The notes under the pieces were generated by a model. That model was not told the DNA's origin, did not search any database, and was given only the letters and a program-made list of their open reading frames with translations. This document shows, piece by piece, positions 63,831 to 64,000 of a DNA stretch of 64,000 nt (its first letter is position 1; every line of letters begins with the position of its first letter). The position numbers and the translations under genes are program-made. The stretch is from Diploptera punctata (taxonomy: Eukaryota > Arthropoda > Insecta > Blattodea > Blaberidae). The DNA is taken from assembly GCA_030220185.1 (NCBI GenBank), contig JASPKZ010007430.1, forward strand, positions 327,001 through 391,000, written 5' to 3'.

Positions 63831-64000
63831 AAATCAAGATTTCGATACAGAGATTACGTCATCACGTCTCCATTTCGTCTGTGATCTTAGAAAAGAACAG
63901 TGCCAAATTCCCTCCTATCTACCCCCTCCATTCCTACTACGCACCGTGTGCTATCATGCATACTCCCCTCTCCTAGTGAACTCTCATATAGAGCTGTGTT
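63825..64000 (+). repeat. Repeat G, uninterrupted, runs off window
   Basis: Matches 2537-2707 plus 3665-3697 without the LINE insertion. Extends beyond the window. Confidence 0.75.

Overview
Eukaryotic, AT-rich, insect-type intergenic DNA. Almost everything I can name is a transposable-element remnant, and I find no host gene I would defend. One LINE family (called L-A here) ends in a peptide of the type WAGHxxRMGNE...VGRPRMRWENN, and the commonest SINE starts CCACCGCTGTGGTCTCGAGG. From memory, unsearched, both suggest a cockroach-like blattodean such as Periplaneta americana. No bacterial operon, CRISPR array, rRNA or intact protein-coding gene was seen.

Layout. 1-5.2 kb: a broken Ty3/gypsy polyprotein piece, a tRNA-like gene, two SINEs stacked on one target site, a LINE nested in a repeat that recurs at the window's right end, and a small palindromic element. 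5.6-8.3 kb: a duplicated TATA-type sequence, then a 2.3-kb RTE-like LINE pseudogene. 8.4-10.2 kb: two L-A LINE tails head to head and a SINE. 11.8-19.5 kb: repeat R1, several LINE tails, an arthropod tandem repeat (S), and the longest L-A copy. 20-24 kb: a hammerhead-ribozyme-like Penelope tail, SINEs with clear target-site duplications (TSDs), a near-perfect 60-bp-arm hairpin, and repeat S in inverse orientation. 25-32 kb: SINEs, a tRNA-like inverted pair, a Penelope-like element with a GIY-YIG domain inserted into a LINE, a piggyBac-like MITE, and a second R1 copy carrying a hAT-like MITE. 33-42 kb: SINEs, repeat T, LINE tails. 42.6-46.3 kb: the 5' end of an L-A-type LINE, a full-length mariner with matching ends, a tRNA-Tyr-like pseudogene with its intron, a 200-bp-arm foldback, a second Penelope piece and a Tc1 C-terminus. 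47-58 kb: SINEs (some inside microsatellites), an L-A LINE nested in another L-A LINE, tRNA-like elements. 58-64 kb: an unclassified retroposon with a perfect TSD, two weak exon-like stretches, a tRNA-like cloverleaf, a young LINE, and the end-of-window repeat.

Families used below. L-A: LINE with 3' end GGTTCGATAGTGCCAGTGA. L-B: LINEs sharing NYLG(C), CGTIKR and EMRFLR motifs. L-C: LINE ending GRPxKRW with a TAGY motif. SINE A1 and A2 share a tRNA-type head but have different 3' halves. SINE C has another head with the A2 3' half. SINE B (~350 bp) and SINE D (Leu/Ser-like head) are separate. R1, R2, F, G, H, S, T and U are unclassified interspersed repeats present at least twice in this window.

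The elements do not cooperate as a pathway. What they record is insertion history: several insertions are proven by TSDs together with an unoccupied paralogous copy elsewhere in the window. The most interesting items are the tRNA-like inverted pairs with a shared T-rich 3' flank, the chimeric LINE/GIY-YIG reading frame, the hammerhead-like ribozyme, the two long hairpins, and the modular SINEs.
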